Below, piece after piece: positions 23,505 to 33,031 of a stretch of 64,000 bases of DNA. The position numbers were made by a program, and so were the translations under genes. The notes beneath the pieces were generated by a model. It was not told the origin of the DNA and searched no databases. It worked only from the letters and a program-made list of their open reading frames with translations. The DNA comes from Phytopythium helicoides (lineage: Eukaryota > Oomycota > Peronosporomycetes > Pythiales > Pythiaceae): the NCBI GenBank assembly GCA_024867545.1, contig JANFNE010000011.1:1116001-1180000 (forward strand), in the 5' to 3' direction. Numbering within the stretch: the stretch's first letter is position 1; the number at the start of each line of letters is the position of its first letter.

Positions 23505-25814
23505 ATGGCCACCTGCGCCATTTCCGCTCTTGCCGCCATGGTCGCGAGCGCCTTTCCCGAGGCCGCCGAGGCCGCCGCCGCGCCTGCCGAGACGCTGCAG
23601 GCCATGCAGAAGGTCGAGGACGAGGAGCGCGCGCGTCGCGAGCGCCAGGAGCAGCAGCAGGCGGCGCGCGCGCAGGCGCAGGCGGCCAGCGAGCCGCCGG
23701 TCGAGGCGTCGACCAAGCTCGCCAAGCTCGACGACCTGCTGGAGAAGGCCGGCATCTACTCGACGTTCCTGTTCTCCAACATGGCGAGCGCGGCCACGGT
23801 CGCGCCCGAGGTCGAGCACGAAGAGGAGGAGGAGGAAGAGGAGGAGGAGACCGACTCGCGCAAGCGCAAGAAGTCGGCCAAGCGCGCGCGCGCCAAGAAA
23901 GCCAAGAAGACGGGCGCGGACAAGCTCAATGTGGCCGTGCGCGAGACGCGCGAGCGCGAGGGCCAGGCGCACGCCGCGTTCGTGCAGCCCAAACTGCTCA
24001 CGGGCGGCACGCTGCGCGACTACCAGCTCGAGGGCATCCGCTGGCTGTGCAACCTGTTCGAGAACGGGCTGAATGGCATCCTGGCCGATGAGATGGGTCT
24101 CGGCAAGACCATCCAAGTGATTGGACTCATCGCGCACCTCAAGGCGCTCGGCGTGCGCGGCCCGTACCTCATCACGGCGCCCCTCTCGACGCTCATGAAC
24201 TGGTCCAACGAATTCGCCAAGTGGGCACCGACCATCAACACCATCGTGTACCACGGCAACACTGTCGCGCGACGCAAGATGCGCGCCAACGAGCTGCACA
24301 AGTCGCGCCGCTCGGACCCAGACTTTCCTGTCATCATCACGTCCTACGAGATGATTATGCAGGACGCGAAGTCGTTCACGTCCAGCGGGTTTGTGTGGAA
24401 GTACATTGTCATCGATGAGGGCCACCGTCTCAAGAACATGGAGTGCAAGCTCGTTCGCGAGCTCAAGCGCGCGAAGTCAGAGAACCGACTGCTGCTCACG
24501 GGTACGCCGCTCCAGAACAATCTGACGGAACTCTGGTCGCTGCTCAACTTCATTTTGCCCGATGTCTTTGACGACCTCGAGCTCTTCGAGAGCTGGTTCT
24601 CCTTTGCTTCGGTCAATACGACAACCATGACGCCCGATAGCGAACAAGCTGGTCTGCTGACGGGCGAGAAGCGTGCAGAGATTGTCTCGAAGCTACACGA
24701 GATCCTACGCCCGTTCCTGCTGCGTCGCCTCAAGACTGATGTCGTACGGGACCTGCCAACGAAGACTGAAATCTTCGTCTACTGCCCAATGACAGCTCTG
24801 CAGCGCGAATACTACCAACTGATTCAGACGCGTCAACTTGAGGCTGCTATGGAGGCCAAGTACGGCAAGAAGCTGTTCAACATTATGCGCTCGAGCCTCA
24901 AAACGTCGAGTCTGCGTAACCGTGCCATGCAGCTGCGTAAGTGCTGCAATCACCCGTACCTGTTTGACGAACCGAAAGACGCCGCTGGCAATGTCGTGAC
25001 AGATGAACGACTTGTCCAAGCTTCGGGCAAGTTGGTCGTGCTGGATCGGATGCTCATGGAGCTTAAACGCAAGGGACACAAAGTCCTTATCTTCAGCCAA
25101 ATGACGCGCGTACTCGACATCTTGGAAGATTATCTGATCATGCGTGGACACTCTAATTGCCGCCTTGATGGCAATACTCACTTGGCAGACCGCCAAGAGC
25201 AGGTCGACAGCTTTAACAAGATCAAGGCTGGCACCAAGAGTTCAGGAAAAGGTGCTGATGACGAGAACGTCTTCTGCTTCTTGCTGTCAACTCGAGCGGG
25301 CGGCTTGGGTATCAACCTCATTTCGGCTGACACAGTAATCTTCTTCGACTCGGATTGGAACCCGCAGCAAGACAACCAAGCACAGGACCGTTGCCACCGT
25401 ATCGGACAGACTCGGCATGTCGCTGTCTATCGCCTCGTGACGGAGAACTCGTTTGAGAACCGCATGCTCCAGCGCGCATTTGACAAGCGGAAGCTTGACC
25501 GTGTCGTGATCCAGCGTGGTCACTTCAAACAGCAACCAACTGGACAGGACGACCCCGCGCAACCTAAGGCATTGACGAACGACGAGCTCGAGGAGCTTCT
25601 TCGGGATGATGTAATCTTGCGAACTGGTGTTGAAAGTGGCGGGATTCAGGATGACGAATTGGTACGGATCATGGACCGTGAGCTTGTAGTGCGGAGCTTT
25701 CAATCTAGCGAGGAGGACAAGAAAGTCGATGGCATGTTGCTGCCGATCAAGGGCAACGGATATGAGGTGGTTGAGAACGTGACGGCCTCGGGCATGGAAA
25801 GCTTCTCGTCATGA
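23505..25814 (+). CDS. DDM1: SNF2-family chromatin remodeller, DDM1/LSH (HELLS) type
   Basis: Single exon, 769 aa from the ATG at 23505 (earlier in-frame ATGs exist at 23451 and 23385). An Ala/Glu-rich N-terminus leads to an acidic run (about 104-115) and a basic nuclear-signal-like run (about 119-136). The helicase core begins at about 170: DEMGLGKT (195-202), DEGH (304-307), LLLTGTPLQNNLTELWSLLNFILP, then the C-terminal lobe with LIFSQMTRVLDILEDY, STRAGGLGINL and QAQDRCHRIGQT. The run QLEGIRWLCNLFENGLNGIL and PYLITAPLSTLMNW are closest to DDM1/LSH among SNF2 groups, enzymes that slide nucleosomes and support DNA methylation and silencing of repeats. No bromodomain, chromodomain or SANT domain is seen, as expected for this group. 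Confidence 0.92.
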   Translation: MATCAISALAAMVASAFPEAAEAAAAPAETLQAMQKVEDEERARRERQEQQQAARAQAQAASEPPVEASTKLAKLDDLLEKAGIYSTFLFSNMASAATVAPEVEHEEEEEEEEEETDSRKRKKSAKRARAKKAKKTGADKLNVAVRETREREGQAHAAFVQPKLLTGGTLRDYQLEGIRWLCNLFENGLNGILADEMGLGKTIQVIGLIAHLKALGVRGPYLITAPLSTLMNWSNEFAKWAPTINTIVYHGNTVARRKMRANELHKSRRSDPDFPVIITSYEMIMQDAKSFTSSGFVWKYIVIDEGHRLKNMECKLVRELKRAKSENRLLLTGTPLQNNLTELWSLLNFILPDVFDDLELFESWFSFASVNTTTMTPDSEQAGLLTGEKRAEIVSKLHEILRPFLLRRLKTDVVRDLPTKTEIFVYCPMTALQREYYQLIQTRQLEAAMEAKYGKKLFNIMRSSLKTSSLRNRAMQLRKCCNHPYLFDEPKDAAGNVVTDERLVQASGKLVVLDRMLMELKRKGHKVLIFSQMTRVLDILEDYLIMRGHSNCRLDGNTHLADRQEQVDSFNKIKAGTKSSGKGADDENVFCFLLSTRAGGLGINLISADTVIFFDSDWNPQQDNQAQDRCHRIGQTRHVAVYRLVTENSFENRMLQRAFDKRKLDRVVIQRGHFKQQPTGQDDPAQPKALTNDELEELLRDDVILRTGVESGGIQDDELVRIMDRELVVRSFQSSEEDKKVDGMLLPIKGNGYEVVENVTASGMESFSS

Positions 25815-25951
25815 GCACAGCCTAGATACGTCGCCAAAATTTAAGATTAAAAGTGTTTGCGTTCGAGCCATTTCATTTGTTTCCTTTCCTTTTCTAGAGA
25901 AAGCTACCCACTTCAGGAAACTAAACGGACATGGTTTCCACTGTGTGTGGT

Positions 25952-28263
25952 TTACTTGTTGGCAAGTGACTCGATGAGCGCTTGCTGATCGAGAAGGAAG
26001 GTTGTAATGAACGTTGGCGGCATTCGTGCTGTCGCCATCTGCAGAGTCAGCAAACGTGCGGCGTCAACCCGAGCCTTCGAGTATCGCTGCGAGAATTCTG
26101 CGTGTCCTAACAGCGAGTCCAGCATTGACTGCAACAGTCTGAGAAATGTATGGAGTTAGTCCACATCTTCAATCCTGTCGACATGGCCGCGTACCTGGCC
26201 GTGACAATCTGCTTCGGAGAGTTCTCATCCGAGATGGAAGTCTGGTGGTGCACCCATTGCCAGAGCTGCGCACGAGAGATCTCGGCAGTAGCTGAGTCTT
26301 CAACACAACCGTCGACCACAGCGGTACCATGACCATCAAACCACGATAGGATATACGCAACCACAACGCGCAGATTCGTGGCGACAGAGCGAGTGGACAC
26401 GAGTCCAGAAGGAACAGACAGCAGCTTCGACCGGAACAGAGCTTTGTCTCCAATGGCATCTTCATAGCCAACACGGAAGCTCGAGCTCTGTGCCGTCTTT
26501 TCCGCGAAAACCTCTGAGAAAACCTGCGTAGCAACCACAGAGTGAATAAGACAGCAAAAGGGCTGACAATCCATATTCAACGCACCTGCTGGATCGGCTT
26601 CACGAGTGCGAGATCGTAGACGAGTGCACCATCAGAACCGGCCATCGCCTCCGAGCGCTTGGCGTCCTTGGCTCTCTGGATCGCATCCGCTTCGGAAAGA
26701 CCAGGAGGAAGCTGGGAAAGTACAAATGGCACCATTCCCGTTGTCGCGATTGCTGACCGGCGCTTGCACGTGTTGATGAGCATCTCCATGTAGTATCTGC
26801 GTCGTAGGGCAATGTTAGTGGTTGATCGTCAGCCACGACAAGAAACCCTCCAAACCACCCACCGGAGGAAGTCCGATTTCATGGACACGTAGCGCTGGCG
26901 ATCAGGGAGTACAAACTCGCGCGAGTGGCGAAAGTTCACAACGATCGAGGCAGTGTAGTCCCACATGCCACAGTTGAGACCACCCGAGTGTTGGCGAAGA
27001 GCGTACACTATCTCCTCCATCTCAAACGCCGCGAAAATGTTCTCGATCAGGACTGTTGCCTTGATCGCGCCCTTGGGGTATACAAGCACAACTTGATGAG
27101 CATTGGATGAGCTGAGTGATCGCACAGCATAGCACAGTCTACCCGCGGAAGACCCAAACGGTCTTCGGTGTAGATGAAGATGCGCTGCCACAGCATGGCT
27201 TCACGGTATCCCTCGAGCTGTGTCACGATCCAAAGCACAAAATCGTAAGCGTGGAGGGAGGTGCTACATCCACTGCTCGTTGCACTTGTACCTTTGGGAG
27301 GTACAGGAACGGCCCTATGCCCTTGTCCAACATAAGCTTGCCGCTGTGAATTGATGAAACACGAGGTTAGACCTCACGCGCCTGACATCTCATTCAAAGC
27401 ATCCGCACTTGTGGAACAAGTGGAGAGCAAAATCGAAAATCGCGCCGGGGACGACCTCGCCATTGACCAAAACATTCTTTCAAATCGTCAGCATCAATAT
27501 CCAGATATCAACCACACTAGTTCATGCAGTGCGTACCGTTTCGTCCATGTTCCAGGCTCGCGGTCGGATGAGCAGCAGCGCCGGGTCGGCAACCATTTCC
27601 AGCCCAACCGACGGCACCCGCAGCTGGCCACGCACGGCATCCATGATGTTCTTGTGGCTGCGCACCGTGTTGCTCCATGTGGGGCAATGACCGTCGTCAA
27701 AGTCCACTTGTACGCCCTGGCACCGACAATCGCCACTGTGAGCACCACTCCACCAACAACACCCACATCCGCCCGCACCTGCGCGCCAGAGTTGAGTGCA
27801 CGCAGCAGCAGCTCCGTCTCAGCCGGTGACACGTCTCCAACGTCCACGCGGCGGTCGCGGAGCTTCTGGGGCACATGGTCGACCCTCCAGGTCTCGTCTT
27901 CTCGGATCTCGCGCGTCTCGTCCAGGAAGTCGGGTCTCCACGCGCGCTGCTCCACCGCCAGCCTCCGCTCGGCCCTCTCACGGTGCATCTACACTCACCC
28001 AGCGACCACCATCAGCCACCGCACCAACCTGCAAAATCAAAGAAAAAAAAAACATCGGAGACCTTGGCGACGTCAAGCGCGAAGGCCGAGGCGACCTCCG
28101 CCACGAATTCCACGGCTGCAGGCGTCAAAACGGCGGCGTAGGCGGCCGGATCGGCGCGGCCAGCGCCCGCGGGAGGCAGCGACACGTCCATCGGCACGTG
28201 GAGCGGCGCGTGGAGCGGCGCAGAGGCCGAGAGCTGCGCCTGCACGCGCGCGATCCGCTGCAT
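25952..28263 (-). CDS. Malate synthase (glyoxylate cycle)
   Basis: About ten exons and 575 aa; exon 1 is 28263-28063, exon 2 27988-27779, exon 3 starts at 27716, and the last ends at 25952. Recognisable blocks in order: PDFLDETREIRED, VDFDDGHCPTWSN, GEVVPGAIFDFALHLFH, GPFLYLPKLEGYREAMLWQ, GAIKATVLIENIFAAFEMEE, HSGGLNCGMWDY, then the C-terminal helical domain. The enzyme condenses glyoxylate and acetyl-CoA to malate. The C-terminus is -LANK, so there is no SKL-type PTS1. The N-terminus MQRIARVQAQL fits the PTS2 pattern (R3-I4-x5-Q10-L11), which suggests peroxisomal import by that route. The usual arginine in GLNCGRWDY is a methionine here. PEPCK genes 7-16 kb away act in the same carbon route. 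Confidence 0.9.
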
Positions 28264-28460
28264 GGTGCTTGGGAATGCGCAATTGAGGAAATGGAGGTAC
28301 GTGACGCGGCCGACGCGGCGGGGATTGGACTGGAGAGCGTTTTGGCCAATCGGAGGGGGTTGAGAAGGGATTTGGGCCAATCGTAGGGCGTGGTGCAGGA
28401 GTTGACGCCTGACGTGGCGGCGGACGTCATCGTGTTGAAGTGGCCACGCGAAAATGGGTT

Positions 28461-30276
28461 TTAGGATTTGGACGACCTCGAGTGCAGCCACGCAAAGTGG
28501 AAGCTGAAGTCGGCACCTGCGAGCCACAGCAGCGAGAAAGCGGTTAGTTGGCGAGCAACTCTTGCCGCATCTTTGTGAGGGCTCACCCATGTGCTCGAGA
28601 GAGTTCTGAACGGCATAGAAGATCCATGCCAGCAGCTTAGACTGTACCATGCCCCATTGCGTCTGGAGCACAAAACCGAGTTGTTTTACTGCCGAGATAC
28701 CAACAAGACGTCGCACTACGATGGCGATGCCCACGAACGATAACAGCTCAAGTGCAGCATACAAAAACACGTTGGCAATCATGAGTTGGAGTTGATCTTC
28801 GTCAATGTGCGCCAGCGAAGGGTAAAACTCTCGATTCGGGAGATAAAACATCGCTGTCATGTAAATGCCTGTTGAGCATCAAGCAAGGGGCTTCTTAGTT
28901 TGTGCGAAGTTTTTCAGGGCAATCCGTATTGGCGGCGTACCGTAGAAGGCTGGTATGATGACCTCTGTGTACTCAACAAGAATTATAAACTCAACAGTGA
29001 AAAGAATGCTCGTAAATACCTGAAGGAAGTTCTCACGGTTTTGTTGAAGAGACGAGTCGAGGATAACTTGAGATGATATGCACGTTGGCAATGGACTTAC
29101 AACCGCAGAATTATACTGCGGAATCACTTTCACGTCGCTTCTCGCTGGACCGATTGACTGAGGCGGGATGATACATACTTTGTTAGCACGAGGCCTACAT
29201 ACTTTATTGACTCGATTGAGACTTTCTCGTTGCTCGTGATCAATAACTTTACTGGGACATTTCTCACGATAAATCTTCCCCTCACCTCTAGGTGAACCAG
29301 CAATAGCATCGTTTAGCAAAGCAATCGCCACATCCAAATAACTCGCACCGTCCTGGCGATAGCAAACCGGTATCTTTACCAACAGCTCTTGTAAATTTCG
29401 AGCCTGGCTCTGTAAGTCGTGGACAGAAATCCATGCTTGAATAACATCCATACCAAAAAGGATAAGAGAAGTCGACCAGCTCGATGCTCTTCCCATGGCA
29501 AGTGAGACGTATAGAGCATTGAAGATCTCAATGTTGAAAATCACAACCTCAGGCTTTATGTCGTCATCATCAACAATCTTGCTCATGGCATTTTTGGCGG
29601 CGAGCTTGATGAGGGGAAGGAGAATCATGTACGGGTTCTGGTATATTGGAGGTAGCGAATTGAAGCCATACATGAAGATTGGGTATAAGACTGTGAGTCC
29701 AAGTTGAATGTTTACAATTGTAAGTGCTTTAAAGAGCAAGACTCGAGTCGCACGATCATCGCGCAGCTTTCGCCCAAACAATAGAAGAAGTACCCCTGCA
29801 GTTCCAATGAGGAACACGGGGGTCCCTGTAAGGAGCATGAACGGAATTGGCATGCCGACGTATCCTGCTACAGTGTAGTTATAAGGAATACACATGCTTG
29901 AGACTAGAAAGGACGAGAAGACGATCTGACAATTCGTGAAATCGAGACCAGGTGCCAAAAACCTGATTTGTTGGTAGATGCCATAGATTAGTAAGAACAC
30001 CACGGTGAAGCAGCGGAACCAAAATACGTAGTTGGCGTCCCGGCCTTCACTTGGTTTTGCAAGAGGTGCAAAATCCATGACTGTGTTGAACAAGAGGCAT
30101 GGAATTGGCGTAACGACGCTCCACCACAGTACCCTTGGCCACCGAACGCGAGCCGAGAATTGGTGAAATTTACGCGTTCTCTCAACTGAGTACTTGCCAT
30201 GGAGCTCGACTTGTGCTGCTATCCAGAGTCTCAGGGCTTTTCCTGACGCGTATCTTGTGAAATCCATCAGCTTCAT
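28461..30276 (-). CDS. Multi-pass membrane protein family, copy A
   Basis: Exons 30276-28941, 28868-28587 and 28516-28461 give 557 aa. Several hydrophobic segments are clear (for example VLWWSVVTPIPCLLFNTVM, FLIGTAGVLLLLF, ILFTVEFIILVEY). The N-terminal cytosolic-looking block WIAAQVELHGKYSVERTRKF and the following FNTVMDFAPLAKPSEGRDANYVFW are shared with copy C at 33032 and the broken copy at 30513. The last two exons have the same sizes (282 and 56 nt) and phases as in copy C. I do not recognise the family; it looks lineage-specific and of unknown function (transport or sensing are possibilities only). Confidence 0.85.
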
Positions 30277-30512
30277 GAGAGGTTCCTGGTCTCTTCCATT
30301 TGGTTGAAAGCAAAAATGTTTGTGTTCGTAGTGCTAATTTTGGCAATGTAACTTTGATGAGGAAATAGGATTGTAGTATATTTACGTGCGTCGAATTTTT
30401 GGGTTTCAATGACAGGGTATCGTTGAGGATGAGAAGCATAACGTCAGTGGATGATATGAACCCGTTGCAGTAATTACACGTTGCAGAGTTAAACCAACAC
30501 CAAGCATAATTG

Positions 30513-31087
30513 CTATGATGCTCTCGAAAGCAGCCACGCAAACTGAAAGCTGAAGTCGACACCTATGTATCATAGAAGTGAAATAGCTATCAGTTGATCT
30601 GCGACTTTTGCAGCATGTGCTAGAAAGTGCTCACCCACGTGGCCGAGAGAGTTCTGCCCGACATACAATATCCAAACGAGAAGAGTGGGCTGCATTATAC
30701 GTCACAGCGACTAGAGAACAAAGCCAAATTGGCGGTGGATGACACACTTGACGCTGCGTAGAAACGAGCGTAGGTTCCAAGAAGCCGATCTGCCGTTCGA
30801 GGCCGCAGAAAATGGTGATTACCACGACATAGGAGCGCATCCAGAACACGTAGTTGGCGTCTCTGACTTCGTTCGGCTTGGCCAGAGGGACGAAGTCCAT
30901 GACCGTGTTCAGCATGAGTCATGGTATCGGTGTAATGACGCACCAGAGTACTGTGGACATCCCTCGCGATCCAGTATTGATGGGACCTTCGGGTTCTCTC
31001 GACCGAGTACCTGCCATGAAGCTCAACCTGCGCCGCTGCCCATGCATCAAATACTCTCCCTGGGGCGTAGCAAGCAACTCCAGTCAA
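30513..31087 (-). pseudogene. Decayed copy B of the membrane protein family
   Basis: The start (31087) reads into the family block AAQVELHGRYSVERTRRSHQYW, then the frame shifts. The continuation NTVMDFVPLAKPNEVRDANYVFW lies in another frame (from 30915). After the first membrane helices most of the gene is missing; the remainder is the penultimate-exon end (LVWILYVGQNSLGHVG), a 5' splice site, and the last exon (VDFSFQFAWLLSRAS, stop at about 30513). Intact relatives span about 1.8 kb, so roughly two thirds are deleted. It lies in the same orientation as copy A, 236 bp upstream of it. Confidence 0.85.
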
Positions 31088-31242
31088 GAAACGCGGGGTG
31101 ATCTACCTTTATGTGCGAGACCTCACTGCCACCAGTGGATTCTCACTGCAACACATGGCTACGCATTCTCATTTGCATTTGCGCGCGTCCCACTTTGCGC
31201 AATTTCACAAATACCGGGGCATCCGAGCGCGCAGCAGCCGCC

Positions 31243-32887
31243 ATGGAGCCGCCGCCTCGAGTGCGCGTCGAGTTCCTCGGCGCCGCGGGGCGCCACGTGC
31301 TGCGGCTTCGCGGCTTCTCGGCCTGCTGGTGGCTGCTGCCGCGCAGCGCGAAGCTCGTGGGCGACCTGGCGCACGCGCTGCTGCGCGAGTTCGAGCTGGC
31401 GGCGCGCTGTCCGCTCGGCTTGGACCTGGCGATCGACGGGCTGCACGTGCCGCACAACCAGGAGGTCGGCGTGGTGCGCGACGGTGACAGCCTCGCGGTG
31501 CAAGGCGCGGAGCGACCACCGCGAATCGCGTGCGATGAGATCTCGCAGTTGCTGGCCTCGTCCGGATCTTCGTCCTCTTCGGAGGAGGAGGACTTGGACG
31601 AGATGGTGAGGCGGCACAGGGCGAAGAAAGACAAACTGGAGAAGAAGAGCAAACCCAAGCAGAAGAAGGAGGTGAAGAAGGCCAAGCGGGTCGAAGGGAA
31701 GAAGGAGAAGGCAGGTGCGCGGACGAAGGGGAAGGTCAACAAGAAGACCAAGGTTGCAGACCACTCAAGCAGCAGCAGTGATAGCAGTGACAGTGACAGT
31801 AGCAGCGACTCGTCGTCGAGCGAGGATGAATCCAGCAGAAGATCTGAAGACAAGGCGACCAAGGAAATGCAAGAGACCAAGAAGACCTCGCCGACTGCGA
31901 CTACTGGAACACGACAGGCAGAAGACATGGACACCGATGGAAAACCTCGACGGAGACGGCGACGCCAGCGTCGTCGCAGACGCGACGGAAATGGTCCTGA
32001 GAAACCTTCTGCTTCAGCTGTTCCTGATCATACCCAACAAACTGAAGTAGCCAAGGCAATAACGACTCCAACTTTGCTCCCTCCACCATTCGAACCCAAA
32101 ACGCGGTTTCCTCGATCGAAGGCTCATTTCCGCTTCGATGGTACTAGTGCTGACCCTAACGCCGAGAAAGGAGGAGTCGAATCGAATGAGAATGTGCACA
32201 AACTTCATACTTCGACGGGATTAGAGAAGTATGGGCCACCGCAAACTCGTGAAGAGAACGCAACCGCCCACATGGGCGAACCCCCCAAAACTCAAACCAC
32301 AGTGGGGCGACGCCGCCGTTGGGGACAAGACAGCAGCACTGATAACACCAAAGACAGAGTCGCTGACCAGCGCAAGAAGCCGAAGAAGAAACACGGAGAG
32401 TTTTGGAAGCGTCCGTACGAGGTGCTGGCAACAGTACTTGACAAGCCATGTGGTGAAGAGGAGAAGAATATGGTAAATTGTTGTTTATTCTCAACCAAGT
32501 CTTGGAAAACATTCTTACAAACCGTTTTGCTCGTTTCAGGGTGTATCAGAGCTACTCGCTCCGCAACCAGTGAGCTCACTTGAGCCTTCAAGCTTTCAAG
32601 AGGGAGATGTCATCGCCTTCAAGACACTCACGCTATGCATGGAAACATGGCAACCGATTGTGAGTGATTGGCAATGCGGTCAAGTCGCGAGTATTGGCGA
32701 GGGCACAGGACTCTGCCTCAAGATGCGGAAACTCTTTGTTGAAAATGGCGCAGAGCCGAGGCTGCAGTACGACTCTCCATTTCCTATCGACGACTCTAAT
32801 CCAGCTGGAGGCAAGTCAATCCCATGGAGTGAGCTGAGCGAGGTGCGATATTTGAGCGGCCCATCGTTTGAGTTGATGGCTAAATAG
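31243..32887 (+). CDS. COIL: Coilin (Cajal body scaffold)
   Basis: Exons 31243-32472 and 32540-32887 (67-nt intron) give 525 aa. The N-terminal about 90 aa (RVRVEFLGAAGRHVLRLRG...LAIDGLHVP...VVRDGDSLAV) form the ubiquitin-like self-association domain of coilin. The middle is low complexity: Lys-rich runs, a long Ser/Asp acidic tract and an Arg-rich block (RRRRRRQRRRRR). The C-terminal about 110 aa (FQEGDVIAFKTLTLCMETWQP...VRYLSGPSFELMAK) match the atypical Tudor domain. Coilin organises Cajal bodies, where snRNPs mature. The ATG used is the first in the GC-rich part; the frame is open upstream to 31111. It sits between two copies of the membrane family without any evident functional link. Confidence 0.85.
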
Positions 32888-33031
32888 AGGCAGGAATGAG
32901 AATGTCAGTTGACTGAATCTGGCGTGCACTTGTCAACTATGAATGATTTGGTGTGATTTTATTTTTGTGAAGTCGTCGCGGGAAGAACGACATTTATTTG
33001 CAGTCGTTGTCGGTCGCATCACTTGCGAAAC

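Noticed and set aside
23421..24425. 334-aa frame opposite the DDM1-like gene
   Set aside because: Antisense shadow of the helicase gene, Leu/Arg/Ala-rich, no domain.
31143..31934. Frames of 201-263 aa opposite coilin
   Set aside because: Low-complexity Ser/Leu/Phe product of the reverse complement of the Lys/Ser/Asp-rich coilin linker.
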